This document shows, piece by piece, positions 8,305 through 17,397 of a stretch of 64,000 bases of DNA. The stretch is taken from the NCBI RefSeq assembly GCF_018224885.1, contig NZ_JAGTXB010000004.1, positions 186,001 to 250,000 on the forward strand, written 5' to 3'. Made by a program: the position numbers and the translations under genes. Source of the DNA: Chitinophaga hostae (GTDB lineage Bacteria; Bacteroidota; Bacteroidia; Chitinophagales; Chitinophagaceae). A model generated the notes under the pieces. It was not told the DNA's origin, did not search any database, and worked only from the letters and a program-made list of their open reading frames with translations. Each line of letters begins with the position of its first letter. The first letter of the stretch is position 1.

Positions 8305-9511
8305 CCGCAGCTATAAATGGATAGTGGTAGGGCTGTTGTGGGTAGTAGCACTGCTCAATTATATGGACCGGCAAATGTTGTCGACCATGCGGCCTTCTAT
8401 GCAAACAGATATTGCTGCGCTGCAATCGGCCACCCGCTTCGGCTACCTGATGGCGATTTTCCTTTGGATATACGGCCTGATGAGTCCTGTATCCGGCCTG
8501 GTTGCGGATAAGTTCAACCGGAAATGGCTGATCGTAAGCAGTTTGTTTGTATGGTCCGGTGTTACATTTGCCATGGGATATGCCACCACGTTTCAACAGC
8601 TGTATTGGCTGAGGGCGGTCATGGGTATCAGCGAAGCATTGTATATTCCGGCGGGTTTATCGCTTATCGCCGATTTCCACAGCTCCCGCACAAGATCGCT
8701 GGCAGTAGGCATCCACATGACCGGCTTATATATGGGATCGGCCCTGGGCGGCTTCGGCGCTACTATTGCCGCACAGTTTTCCTGGCATGCCACCTTTCAT
8801 ACTTTCGGCATCATAGGCATGGGATATGCCCTGGTATTGATATTGTTTTTGAGAGAAGCCAATACCCGTGACGACCATGCAGCAGTCTCCCAACCGCCGT
8901 TACTGAAAGGCCTAAGCTTTTTGCTGACCAACATCTCTTTTTGGATACTCTTGTTTTATTTTGCGGTTCCGAGTCTCCCGGGATGGGGCATCAAGAACTG
9001 GTTACCCACCCTGTTTTCCGAAAGGTTACAGATAGACATGTCTGCCGCGGGACCCCTATCCACCATTACTATTGCAGCCTCTTCTTTTTTAGGCGTTATC
9101 GCCGGCGGGCTGTTATCGGATAAATGGGCGCAAACAAATATCCGTGGCCGTATCTATACCAGCGCCATTGGTTTATCGCTCACCATTCCTGCACTGCTGC
9201 TGCTGGGACTGGGGCATAGCCTGTTATATGTGATGAGTGCTGCTATGTTATTTGGCGTTGGATTCGGTATGTTCGACGCCAATAATATGCCCATACTCTG
9301 CCAGTTTGTACCGGCCCGTTACAGGGCTACCGCCTATGGTTTATTGAACATGTCCGGCGTATTTGCCGGCGCATTTATCACCGATCTGCTGGGTAAATCA
9401 ACTGATGCAGGTAACCTGGGCAAAAGCTTTGCCATGCTGGCTGGCGTGGTATTGATCGCATTAATTATTCAACTCTCTTTTCTCCGGCCGGCTGCCGATG
9501 AAAAAGTATAA
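8285..9511 (+). CDS. MFS transporter, probable sialic-acid permease
   Basis: 408 residues with twelve hydrophobic segments in two six-helix halves and the LNYMDRQMLSTMRPSM motif at the first helix, typical of the anion:cation symporter branch of the major facilitator superfamily that includes hexuronate and sialate carriers. The conserved loop VADKFNRKW after helix 2 and LSDKWAQ in the second half are the MFS A-motif. It overlaps the mutarotase gene by 20 bases and the sialidase gene by 14 bases, so translation is probably coupled. An alternative ATG lies at 8294. Import of free N-acetylneuraminate through the inner membrane is inferred from its position between the mutarotase and sialidase genes. 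Confidence 0.88.
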   Translation: MIAMKNNRSYKWIVVGLLWVVALLNYMDRQMLSTMRPSMQTDIAALQSATRFGYLMAIFLWIYGLMSPVSGLVADKFNRKWLIVSSLFVWSGVTFAMGYATTFQQLYWLRAVMGISEALYIPAGLSLIADFHSSRTRSLAVGIHMTGLYMGSALGGFGATIAAQFSWHATFHTFGIIGMGYALVLILFLREANTRDDHAAVSQPPLLKGLSFLLTNISFWILLFYFAVPSLPGWGIKNWLPTLFSERLQIDMSAAGPLSTITIAASSFLGVIAGGLLSDKWAQTNIRGRIYTSAIGLSLTIPALLLLGLGHSLLYVMSAAMLFGVGFGMFDANNMPILCQFVPARYRATAYGLLNMSGVFAGAFITDLLGKSTDAGNLGKSFAMLAGVVLIALIIQLSFLRPAADEKV

Positions 9512-10700
9512 TGGTATCATGACTATGAAGAAATTTTTCTTGATCATTGCATTATTGACAGGCATACTGTCATCGCAGGCGCAACAAAAAGAAGTGCCTG
9601 TATTTGTGTCGGGAGCAGATGGCTACAAAGCCTTCCGTATCCCTGCTATTATCAGTTTGCCCAATGGCGAGCTGCTGGCTTTTTGTGAAGGCCGGGTAAA
9701 CGGTATGGGTGATTATGGAGATATTGACATGGTGATGAAGCGAAGCAGTGATCATGGTAAAACCTGGTCGCCCTTACAGGTGGTAGCAGAAGATGGACAA
9801 ATGCAGCTCAGCAACCCCGGGCCGGTAGTAGATCTTACGGATCCGGCCTTTCCCCGCGGCAGGATATTTCTTTTTTATAATACAGGTACCACCAAAGAGT
9901 CTGATATCATCAAAGGAAAAGGTATCAAGCGTTGCTACTACAAAACCTCGGCAGATGGTGGCCATACCTGGGATGCGCCGGTAGATATTACCTTGCAGAT
10001 ACACCGGCCTAAACAACCGGAAACAGACCCGGCGTTTAATTTTGCGGACGACTGGCGCTATTACGCCAACACGCCCGGGCATGTGATGCAGTTCCGGGAA
10101 GGCGCTTTTAAGGGAAGAATTTTTATAGCGGCTAATCACAGCGCCGGCCCTGCGGTGGCGCATGCGGCGCATTATGTGGCACATGGTTATTATACCGATG
10201 ATCATGGCAAAACATTTAAACTGGGTAACAGCATTGCATTTCCCGGTAGTAATGAATCTATGGCCGTGGAACTGTCGGACAGTAAACTGATGATGAACAG
10301 CCGCAATCAGAACCGGCAGGATATAAAAGCACGCGTAATATCTGTAAGCAGCGATGGTGGCGCTACCTGGGACACTACTTATCGCGATTTGCAGTTAACA
10401 GATCCGGTATGCCAGGGAAGTATTTTAAATGTAGGACGCGCCGGCAAAAAGAATATACTGGCATTTTGTAATGCCGCCGATACGCTGGAAAGAGATAACC
10501 TCACGCTTCGCATCAGTTTTGATGAGGGAAAAACCTGGAAGCGGCAATATGTGATATACAAAGGTAACGGACAGCAAAAAGCCGGCTATGCCTACGCGGC
10601 CTATTCCGATATCGTGCAACTGGAAAAGAAAAAGATAGGCATCTTATATGAAAAAGATCATTACTCCTCGATCGTTTTCACTACCGTGAAATGGAAATAG
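9498..10700 (+). CDS. Exo-alpha-sialidase (GH33, BNR/Asp-box)
   Basis: About 400 residues. The signal peptide fits best from the methionine at 9519 or 9525 (MKKFFLIIALL...SSQAQ), although an upstream ATG at 9498 overlaps the transporter. GH33 signatures are the FRIP motif with the first arginine of the carboxylate-binding triad (about 47), the GDYGDID segment carrying the acid/base aspartate, and four Asp boxes (SSDHGKTW, SADGGHTW, SSDGGATW, SFDEGKTW) marking propeller blades. It releases terminal sialic acid from glycoconjugates in the periplasm or outside the cell and so feeds the mutarotase, transporter and lyase encoded just upstream. No carbohydrate-binding module or T9SS tail is present, and the length is that of a bare catalytic domain. 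Confidence 0.92.
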   Translation: MKKYNGIMTMKKFFLIIALLTGILSSQAQQKEVPVFVSGADGYKAFRIPAIISLPNGELLAFCEGRVNGMGDYGDIDMVMKRSSDHGKTWSPLQVVAEDGQMQLSNPGPVVDLTDPAFPRGRIFLFYNTGTTKESDIIKGKGIKRCYYKTSADGGHTWDAPVDITLQIHRPKQPETDPAFNFADDWRYYANTPGHVMQFREGAFKGRIFIAANHSAGPAVAHAAHYVAHGYYTDDHGKTFKLGNSIAFPGSNESMAVELSDSKLMMNSRNQNRQDIKARVISVSSDGGATWDTTYRDLQLTDPVCQGSILNVGRAGKKNILAFCNAADTLERDNLTLRISFDEGKTWKRQYVIYKGNGQQKAGYAYAAYSDIVQLEKKKIGILYEKDHYSSIVFTTVKWK

Positions 10701-10838
10701 GTATCCAGGTTTACCATAGGCGGTGAAATACAGGCTGGCAGATCATAGCCGGCCTTTTTGCGCTTATCGGGCAAAGAGTGTCGCAAAGTATACACTATTT
10801 TGTCGTAATCCCCCTTCCTGCATTTTAAGTACTCATGG

Positions 10839-10846
10839 TATGTTTG
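10839..10846 (+). promoter_or_regulatory. Bacteroidota -7 element before the SRPBCC gene
   Basis: TATGTTTG matches TAnnTTTG exactly, 44 bases before the start codon at 10891. No strong -33 TTTG is visible at the normal distance, so confidence is moderate. Confidence 0.4.
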
Positions 10847-10890
10847 CATCAACAAAACAAACAAACACAAAAACTTTAAAACGTAATAAA

Positions 10891-11316
10891 ATGAGTACTG
10901 CAGTAAAAACTTCGATCACTGTATCCGCTATTGTAAATGCACCTGTTGCTAAAGTTTGGGATGCCTGGGGAAAACCAGAACATATCGTTAACTGGTGCAG
11001 CGCCTCCGCCGATTGGCACGTTCCAAAAGCAGAAAATGATTTACGCACCGGCGGTACTTTTTCCACACGTATGGAAGCAAAAGATGGCAGCTTTGGATTT
11101 GACTTCGGCGGCATCTACGATGAAGTCAAAACAAATGAAATAATTGCCTACACCATGGGCGATGGCAGGAAAGTACATATCACTTTTGAAGGCGAAGGCA
11201 ATGCTACCAAAATAATAGAAACCTTTGATGCCGAAGCTGAAAATAGCGTGGAAATGCAACAGGCAGGCTGGCAGGCTATCCTGGATAACTTCAAAAACTA
11301 CACAGAGGCGCTTTAA
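10891..11316 (+). CDS. SRPBCC/AHSA1-family small-ligand-binding protein
   Basis: 141 residues from the ATG at 10891, preceded by an A-rich leader; the frame stays open upstream but that part has no family resemblance. The opening VSAIVNAPVAKVWDAWGKPEHIVNWC is shown by its parts: the VNAPVAKVW strand-helix start and the W-x-x-PEHI segment are those of the Bet v 1-like START fold of the AHSA1/COG3832 group. Later features are GGTFSTRMEAKDGS and the final long helix with GWQAILDNF. Proteins of this group bind small hydrophobic ligands; no specific role can be assigned. It is a single gene with its own terminator, unrelated to the sialic-acid cluster upstream. Confidence 0.85.
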   Translation: MSTAVKTSITVSAIVNAPVAKVWDAWGKPEHIVNWCSASADWHVPKAENDLRTGGTFSTRMEAKDGSFGFDFGGIYDEVKTNEIIAYTMGDGRKVHITFEGEGNATKIIETFDAEAENSVEMQQAGWQAILDNFKNYTEAL

Positions 11317-11400
11317 GATACGTTTTGCGAAAGCCGCTAAGCTGGCTGCTTTACCAGGCTTGTTTCTCTGCTGAATAACCCCTTTATATATATTTCAACA

Positions 11401-11435
11401 GCCGCACAGATCATCGTATCAGTGCGGCATTTTTT
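11401..11435 (+). terminator. Rho-independent terminator after the SRPBCC gene
   Basis: GCCGCAC (11401-11407) pairs with GTGCGGC (11422-11428) and is followed by a run of six T. The remaining bases to 11613 show no gene. Confidence 0.75.
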
Positions 11436-11613
11436 ATGTTCGTATGACCGGAAACGGACAGCCATTGTTTCGAAAATGAACAATGCGGAAAATATAAAAT
11501 ATTGATTTTCAGTAGCTGGATGTCAGGTATCGTATTTGAGGAAATGGAAATCCGTAGTTTGCATCAGCGGCAACTCATAAGTAGCATCGTCATCGCTTTT
11601 AAATGACCATCAC

Positions 11614-13992
11614 ATGTTCAGAAAAAATATCCGCATCACCTGGCGAAACCTGGTGAAAGACAAGCAGTTTACTTTGCTTAACCTGGTAGGGTTATCCACA
11701 GGCTTAGCCTGTTCTCTGTTGCTATGGTTATGGGTGAGTGATGAAAGAAATGTGGATAAATTTAATGAAAAGGATAAACAGCTATACCAGGTGCTGGTGA
11801 ACGCAAAAGGTAACAGCGGTATTGAAACCATGCCCTATACGCCGGGTTTGTTAGCAAAAACATTAAGAGAGGAGATGCCGGAAGTGGAGTATAGTGTATC
11901 GGTACTTCCGTCGCAATGGTTTCCGTTTAAAGGTGTGATGACCAACGGTGATACCCGTATTAAAGCAAGCGGACAGTATGCGGGGAAGGATTATTTTAAT
12001 GTATTTACGATGCCTTTGCTGGCAGGTAATAAGCACCAGGTGCTCTCCGATAAATACAGTGTAGTTATTTCGGAGGAGATAGCCAGGAAATTTTTTAATA
12101 CTACCAACGGTGTGGTGGGGAAATCATTGAAGTGGGATAACGGTGAGCTTAGCGGGCTGTTTACTGTTTCAGGCATATTTAAAAGTAATCCGCCATCTGC
12201 CACACAGCAGTTTGATCTCATTTTTAGTTACGACCTGTTGCTGGAAAAACGGCCTAATTTGCTATATTGGGGGAACCAGGATCCTTACACATTTGTCATT
12301 GTAAAGAACAATACAAACATCACCCAACTCAATAATAAGATCAGGGATTTTGTGCGGCAGAAAGATAAGCATGCCGACGTTGATCTTTTCCTGACACGTT
12401 TCTCAGATCAGTATCTCTATGGAAAATATGAAAATGGAGTACAGGCCGGCGGACGGATTACCTATGTAAAAATATTTTCCATTATTGCAGCACTGATCCT
12501 CCTGATTGCTTGTATCAATTTTATGAATTTGTCTACCGCCAGGGCTTCCCGCCGGATGAAGGAGATTGGTATCAAGAAAGTAATGGGCGCCAGCCGTGGT
12601 ACCCTGGTGATGCAATATATCGGCGAATCCATGCTGATGAGTTTTTTATCATTGGTACTCGCTATCATTTTTGTGATCCTGTTATTACCGGTGTTTAATG
12701 ATATTACGGGCAAACAGCTAAGTCTGCATATAACGGCCGATATGCTATTGGCGGTAACCGGTATCACCCTCCTGACAGGCCTGGTGGCTGGCAGCTATCC
12801 TGCGTTGTATCTGTCCGGTTTCAACCCCGTATCGGTGTTGAAAGGAAAACTGAATACTTCTTTTGGCGAGGTGATGGTACGCAAAGGGTTGGTGGTATTC
12901 CAGTTTACCTTATCTGTTGTATTTATAGCCGCAGTACTGATCGTGTACAAGCAACTCAGTTATATACAGTCAAAGAACCTGGGATATAACCGGGATCATC
13001 TTATTCATTTTGAAATTCCGTTGCAGGAAGATTCTGCTTCGTTGAGTCATGCTGCTGCTTTTGTAAATGAACTAAAAAGTATACCCGGTGTGGTGAATGC
13101 CTCCAGCTATTATCATAACCTGATGGGCGCCCATGGTGGCACGTCTGCGCTGCAATGGTCCGGGAAAGATCCGAACACAAAGATTGGTTTCTCCAACCTG
13201 GAGGTAGGATACAATTTCCTCGAAACCGCTGGCATCAGCATAAAAGAAGGGCGCAATTTTTCCCCTAACAGTAATGCGCAGAAAGAAATTGTACTCAACG
13301 AAACAGCGGTTAAAAGTATGGGATTAAAAGATCCTGTAGGTAAAACAATTAAGCTTTGGGGAAATGACCGGGAGATAGTAGGAATAGCAGCAAATTTTAA
13401 TTTTGAATCGTTGTATCAATCTGTTGGTCCATGTTTTTTCCAGTCATTTCCGGCAATGCCCAATATTATGGTGAGAGTAAATGGTAGTACAGAAGAAAGC
13501 ACCCTTGCGGGCATTCGAAAAGCATACCAGCAGTTTAACCCGGGGATGGCGTTTGAGTATCGCTTCCTCGACGACGATTACCAGGTGTTGTACGCTTCCG
13601 AAATGCGCATTGGCCGGCTATCCCGTTACTTTGCAGGTTTGGCGATTATTATATCCTGTTTAGGTTTATTTGGGTTGGCTGCATTTACCGCTCAAAGAAG
13701 ACAAAAGGAAATCAGTATCCGTAAAGTAGTGGGAGCTTCTGTGAGCGGTTTAACGTTGCTGCTGTCGAAAGACTTTTTCAAACTCGTGCTGATCGCCGTT
13801 GTAATCGCGTTTATGCTGGTGTGGTGGGGAATGAACAACTGGCTGGATCAGTTTGCATACCACATTCACATCGGCGCAGATGTATTCCTGGTTACCATCG
13901 GCGCTATATCATCGATTACGTTATTAACGGTGAGCTTTCACGCCATTAAAACAGCAGTGGCGAACCCGGTACGCTACCTGAAAGCAGAATAG
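11614..13992 (+). CDS. MacB/FtsX-type ABC transporter permease
   Basis: 792 residues in the duplicated Bacteroidota layout: an N-terminal transmembrane helix (about 20-42), a periplasmic MacB-type core domain, three helices of the first FtsX domain (about 285-400), a further helix near 425-445, a second periplasmic domain, and a terminal FtsX domain with three helices (about 675-785). The cytoplasmic signatures RASRRMKEIGIKKVMGA and RRQKEISIRKVVGA mark the two FtsX domains. Such permeases work with a separate ATPase in mechanotransmission or export of lipids, peptides or drugs. No ATPase gene is adjacent, so the partner must be encoded elsewhere. The gene is alone and converges on the membrane-protein gene 20 bases further on. 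Confidence 0.9.
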   Translation: MFRKNIRITWRNLVKDKQFTLLNLVGLSTGLACSLLLWLWVSDERNVDKFNEKDKQLYQVLVNAKGNSGIETMPYTPGLLAKTLREEMPEVEYSVSVLPSQWFPFKGVMTNGDTRIKASGQYAGKDYFNVFTMPLLAGNKHQVLSDKYSVVISEEIARKFFNTTNGVVGKSLKWDNGELSGLFTVSGIFKSNPPSATQQFDLIFSYDLLLEKRPNLLYWGNQDPYTFVIVKNNTNITQLNNKIRDFVRQKDKHADVDLFLTRFSDQYLYGKYENGVQAGGRITYVKIFSIIAALILLIACINFMNLSTARASRRMKEIGIKKVMGASRGTLVMQYIGESMLMSFLSLVLAIIFVILLLPVFNDITGKQLSLHITADMLLAVTGITLLTGLVAGSYPALYLSGFNPVSVLKGKLNTSFGEVMVRKGLVVFQFTLSVVFIAAVLIVYKQLSYIQSKNLGYNRDHLIHFEIPLQEDSASLSHAAAFVNELKSIPGVVNASSYYHNLMGAHGGTSALQWSGKDPNTKIGFSNLEVGYNFLETAGISIKEGRNFSPNSNAQKEIVLNETAVKSMGLKDPVGKTIKLWGNDREIVGIAANFNFESLYQSVGPCFFQSFPAMPNIMVRVNGSTEESTLAGIRKAYQQFNPGMAFEYRFLDDDYQVLYASEMRIGRLSRYFAGLAIIISCLGLFGLAAFTAQRRQKEISIRKVVGASVSGLTLLLSKDFFKLVLIAVVIAFMLVWWGMNNWLDQFAYHIHIGADVFLVTIGAISSITLLTVSFHAIKTAVANPVRYLKAE

Positions 13993-14012
13993 TGACATGC
14001 CATCACGTGTTG

Positions 14013-14756
14013 TTAGTCTTTTATTTGCGCCGGCCCTGCTTCCTGTTTCGATTTATAAATCAAAGCTGCGATACCGGCGGCTAACAGGCTTTCTACCAGG
14101 AAGTATATTAGCTGCATGGACAACATGGTAACGTTGAAGAAAGATCCGACGGGAACATGCCTGGCATATTGGAGCAAAAACAGCAGGTGACTTATCACAT
14201 CTGCTATTAAATAAGTAATACCAGTAAATACAATAGCATTTTTGAATACCTCATTTTTCTGTACAGAAGCATGGGTACGTACTAAATATCTGAAGGTAAC
14301 AAAGGTAATTACGGCAATACTCACAATGGAACCTGCAATGGGTATGATGCGGGTAAACCTGGAATCAGCGTAATCAATATACCTGCGTTCAAGAAACATA
14401 TTGATAACCTGGGAATGGAGGGTGCTCAGCATCAGCAGTATCATGACCGATTTGGCGATGTACAGGGTTTTCAGGTTGTTTCCCTCCGCTGTATTGGACC
14501 GGTATTGCAATAGTAAAAAGAAAATGAGGAATACAGGATAAATAAAGTAGTTGGATGTCCCGTTTATGCCAAGGTCACCGCTGTATATAATCAACTGATC
14601 GAGTACAAGCCAGCACCCTCCGCAAACCCACGCAATGATTTCCATGGCACGGCTTTTAGTCCTGAATACAAGGATAGAAAGTACAAGACCAATCAATAAT
14701 ATCAGCAACGCCGCGCCGCCCAGGATTAACAAAATGAAAATGGAGTCAGAATACAT
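14013..14756 (-). CDS. Seven-helix integral membrane protein of unknown function
   Basis: 247 residues with seven strongly hydrophobic stretches (about 6-30, 38-58, 68-84, 98-116, 138-160, 175-196, 208-236) and short polar loops; the C-terminus is Lys- and Gln-rich and cytoplasmic by the positive-inside rule. No catalytic or binding motif was recognised and the protein family is not known to me. It converges on the FtsX-type permease gene with only 20 bases between the stops, so the two are not co-transcribed. The upstream region is shared with the cold-shock gene leader. No function is proposed. Confidence 0.7.
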   Translation of the reverse strand: MYSDSIFILLILGGAALLILLIGLVLSILVFRTKSRAMEIIAWVCGGCWLVLDQLIIYSGDLGINGTSNYFIYPVFLIFFLLLQYRSNTAEGNNLKTLYIAKSVMILLMLSTLHSQVINMFLERRYIDYADSRFTRIIPIAGSIVSIAVITFVTFRYLVRTHASVQKNEVFKNAIVFTGITYLIADVISHLLFLLQYARHVPVGSFFNVTMLSMQLIYFLVESLLAAGIAALIYKSKQEAGPAQIKD

Positions 14757-15221
14757 AGTTATTTGGTTTAACGTCGCGAATATAATAAATGCCCGCTGTA
14801 AGGATCATCCGGCAATATAAATAGCACTTGTGGATGATGAAAAAAAATTATATGTCAGACGGCATGTGGAGTTTAGCGGGATTTATGGAAGATTTAACGT
14901 TTTTGAGACATTTCTCTTCTTTTTCTTCTAATTGATTGAATTTGAAATAATTGCAAGGTACAGCTCCCTTTGTAGCAATTATATCACCACTGGCGTCATA
15001 TTAGCGCGGTGATAAATGAACTGACTCCTGGTATATTCGCTCCCAGTAAGTGTTTTCGACTGCCTTACCTTTGAAAAACAGGCAGCAGGCGGCGTTGATA
15101 TATTTTACTAAATATTTATATTATCGGGCGCTGAAAATCCCCTCAGCAGGGGCAAGATGGAAAACTAATTGGGTGTTTCACTATATAAGCGTAACTTGGG
15201 TCCAATTAATAAATTAATATA
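14757..15221 (+). other. Intergenic region with the cold-shock leader
   Basis: No gene was found here. The right half appears to be the leader of the cold-shock gene: TACCTTTG at 15066-15073 fits the Bacteroidota -7 consensus (weak -33), which would give a leader of about 140 bases, and a small hairpin CCCCT/AGGGG lies at 15139-15152. Long leaders are usual for cspA genes. The left part must hold the minus-strand promoter of the membrane-protein gene, which I could not locate. Confidence 0.4.
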
Positions 15222-15413
15222 ATGCAACAAGGAACAGTTAAATTTTTCAACGAAACCAAAGGATTTGGTTTCATTACTCCATCTAACGGTGGCCCCGATA
15301 TCTTCGTTCATATTTCTGGTACTACCAGCGAGCTGCGTGAAAACGACAAAGTAACGTACGAAGTAGAAAATGGTAAAAAAGGATTAAATGCAGTTAACGT
15401 AAAAGTTATCTAA
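15222..15413 (+). CDS. cspA: CspA-family cold-shock protein
   Basis: A 63-residue single cold-shock domain of normal length. RNP1 (KGFGFI) and RNP2 (DIFVHIS) are intact, as is the opening [14 protein letters not shown] strand pair. It binds single-stranded RNA and DNA and melts structure in mRNA, in the cytoplasm. The gene stands alone, preceded by a long probable leader and followed by a strong terminator, the usual arrangement for a highly expressed csp gene. Whether this copy is cold-induced or constitutive cannot be told. Confidence 0.96.
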   Translation: MQQGTVKFFNETKGFGFITPSNGGPDIFVHISGTTSELRENDKVTYEVENGKKGLNAVNVKVI

Positions 15414-15437
15414 TTTTATATATCTTACTCATTGGAA

Positions 15438-15467
15438 AAAGTATGCCGGATGGCATACTTTTTTTTT
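15438..15467 (+). terminator. Rho-independent terminator of the cold-shock gene
   Basis: A perfect 10-base stem (15438-15447 with 15452-15461) around the tetraloop GGAT runs straight into a T tract. Confidence 0.9.
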
Positions 15468-15513
15468 GTGCCTGGTTGCAGCTGATACGCCCTTCCCCCA
15501 AAATGCGTTTTTG

Positions 15514-15536
15514 TTTGTAAATTTGAATTTTACAAA
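15514..15536 (+). promoter_or_regulatory. Operator-like palindrome before the AraC regulator gene
   Basis: TTTGTAAA (15514-15521) and TTTACAAA (15529-15536) form an inverted repeat around TTTGAAT, ending 8 bases before the araC-type start codon. The right half, TTTGAATTTTACAAA, recurs as TTTGAATTTTGCAAA upstream of the next gene, suggesting one regulator binds both. Confidence 0.5.
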
Positions 15537-15544
15537 TCCTGCCA

Positions 15545-16474
15545 ATGGACATCGCAACGCTTAACGACTTTTACAGGCAAACTGCCGCTGCAGGAAGCGG
15601 GGATCCCGGTTACCTGTTGCCCGATGGCATCACCCGGGAAATCGGTCATTTTAATGTTTTCAATATTGCCGACCTGGTAGAACGGATGAAGGACAAAGGT
15701 CCTATGCCTTATAATCGCCGGGCCTATTATAAAATAAGTCTTATTTGCGGTCGCAACATAGCGGAGTATGCAGATAAAGTGATAGCGATTGAAGACTATG
15801 CCTTATTGTTTGCTACGCCTAAAGTACCTTATCATTACGTACCGCAGGACTATAACCAGTCCGGACATTTTTGCATTTTTACCGACGAGTTTATGACCCG
15901 CTCTAAAAGCGGGGTGGTACTGGACGAACTCCCGATCTTCCAGCCAGGCGGTTACCCGGTGTTCAGGATTACCCCAGAAGAGAAAGATGAAATAGCCGCT
16001 ATTTTCCGCAAAATGCAGAAAGAGCTGGTTTCTGACTACGGGTATAAGTACGATCTGCTGCGGAATTACCTGATGGAACTCATACATTACGGACAAAAAC
16101 TGCAACCCGCTACTGCGCAATACCCGGCGCACAATGCAGCTGCCCGCGTTACTTCGCTGTTTATAGAATTGCTGGAAAGACAGTTTCCGATCGAATCACC
16201 CCAACAACAATTACGTTTGCGTACCGCAAAGGATTATGCTGATGTATTGTCGGTACACGTAAACCACCTTAATAAAGTATTACGGACAAACACCGGCAAC
16301 ACCACTACTGCCCTGATCAGCGGCCGGGTGATCAAGGAAGCCAAAATCCTGCTCAAACAAACGGATTGGAATATTTCCGAAATCGCCTATTGTCTCGGCT
16401 TTGAAGAAATTGCCCATTTCTCCAACTTCTTCCGTAAACAAACCCACCTGTCGCCGCTATCTTTCCGGGGCTGA
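15545..16474 (+). CDS. AraC-family transcriptional regulator
   Basis: 309 residues. The first 190 form a cupin-like sensing domain (ISLICGR...YADKVIAIEDYALLFATP region). The C-terminal 100 residues carry the double helix-turn-helix of AraC/XylS proteins: LRTAKDYADVLSVHVNHLNKVLR for the first and WNISEIAYCLGFEEIAHFSNFF for the second (each seen as its core motif), then the conserved HLSPLSFR end. The adjacent SDR gene starts 98 bases later on the same strand and both have similar TTTGAATTTT(A/G)CAAA sequences upstream, so local control of itself and the dehydrogenase is inferred. The effector is unknown. This AraC plus DltE-like SDR pair looks like a small stand-alone module. Confidence 0.93.
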   Translation: MDIATLNDFYRQTAAAGSGDPGYLLPDGITREIGHFNVFNIADLVERMKDKGPMPYNRRAYYKISLICGRNIAEYADKVIAIEDYALLFATPKVPYHYVPQDYNQSGHFCIFTDEFMTRSKSGVVLDELPIFQPGGYPVFRITPEEKDEIAAIFRKMQKELVSDYGYKYDLLRNYLMELIHYGQKLQPATAQYPAHNAAARVTSLFIELLERQFPIESPQQQLRLRTAKDYADVLSVHVNHLNKVLRTNTGNTTTALISGRVIKEAKILLKQTDWNISEIAYCLGFEEIAHFSNFFRKQTHLSPLSFRG

Positions 16475-16481
16475 TCCCTGA

Positions 16482-16518
16482 TTTGAATTTTGCAAACATC
16501 AGATTGATATTTGCAAAT
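16482..16518 (+). promoter_or_regulatory. Direct-repeat operator-like sites before the SDR gene
   Basis: Two copies of TTTGCAAA, at 16489-16496 and 16510-16517, are exactly 21 bases apart, two helical turns, the spacing expected for an AraC-type dimer on direct repeats. The first is part of TTTGAATTTTGCAAA, matching the site before the regulator gene. Confidence 0.5.
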
Positions 16519-16572
16519 GAAAATATCGCCGGTTCACTGACCTTTGTTGTATTGATTTTAAACAATACAACC

Positions 16573-17304
16573 ATGAAACTAACAGGCAATAAAATACTGA
16601 TTACAGGTGGAGGCAGCGGCATTGGCTTAGGGCTCACCGAAAGATTTATCCAGGAAAACAATACCGTTATTATCTGCGGAAGACGCGCATCCGCTTTGGA
16701 AGAAGTGGCCACCCGGTTTCCTGCAGTGATCACAAGGGTTTGTGATTTAGCGGTAGAAGCAGAAAGAGTGGGACTCTACAACTGGGTAGCTGAGCATCAC
16801 CCGGATGTAAATGTCCTGGTAAATAACGCCGGTATTCAACATTGGATGAAGATAGACGATCCCGGTTTTTATGAACGTGCCAAAACAGAGATCAGCACAA
16901 ATATTGAGGCACCTGTTCATTTAACCGCGCTCTTTGTTCAATTAGCGTCCCTGGATACGATTATCAACGTTACCTCTGGTTTGTCTTTCGTACCGTTTAC
17001 AAAAGTGCCGGTATATTCCGCTACAAAGGCATTTTTTCATTCCTTCACCCGTTCTGCACAGTACCTCCTGCAATCTAGGAATATTGAAGTGATTGAAATG
17101 ATTCCTCCTGCCTTAAATACTGACCTCGGTGGAAAAGGATTGCATGATGCAGCGCCGCCGGTAAGTGATTTTATCAACGCCATATTTCAACAATTGAAAG
17201 ATGGTAAAACAGCACTGACGTTTGGTTTCAGTGAAGCAATGGCAAAGGCCGGTCCGGAAGAAGTAACTGCCGCTTTTAACCGGTTGAATGGTCACGCAGG
17301 ATAG
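16573..17304 (+). CDS. Short-chain dehydrogenase/reductase, DltE-like
   Basis: 243 residues from the ATG at 16573; earlier in-frame codons run through the operator-like repeats and are unlikely to be translated. The Rossmann motif TGGGSGIG (about 11-18), NNAG (about 85) and the catalytic YSATK (with a serine in the preceding TSGLSF strand) identify a classical SDR. CGRR after strand 2 favours NADP(H). Overall resemblance is to the DltE/COG3967 group; members are oxidoreductases of unsettled substrate. It follows the AraC regulator, and a very strong terminator lies 25 bases downstream. Confidence 0.92.
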   Translation: MKLTGNKILITGGGSGIGLGLTERFIQENNTVIICGRRASALEEVATRFPAVITRVCDLAVEAERVGLYNWVAEHHPDVNVLVNNAGIQHWMKIDDPGFYERAKTEISTNIEAPVHLTALFVQLASLDTIINVTSGLSFVPFTKVPVYSATKAFFHSFTRSAQYLLQSRNIEVIEMIPPALNTDLGGKGLHDAAPPVSDFINAIFQQLKDGKTALTFGFSEAMAKAGPEEVTAAFNRLNGHAG

Positions 17305-17329
17305 TGAAAGCCGGATAAATTGAAGTATA

Positions 17330-17379
17330 TTTCCCCGTTGCCAGGATCTTTGATGATCCTGGCAACGGGGAAATTTTTT
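17330..17379 (+). terminator. Strong Rho-independent terminator after the SDR gene
   Basis: A perfect 19-base stem (17330-17348 with 17355-17373) and 6-base loop is followed by TTTTTT. It isolates the AraC/SDR pair from the next gene, which starts only 19 bases later. Confidence 0.92.
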
Positions 17380-17397
17380 ATGCGATAAACCCAAAAA

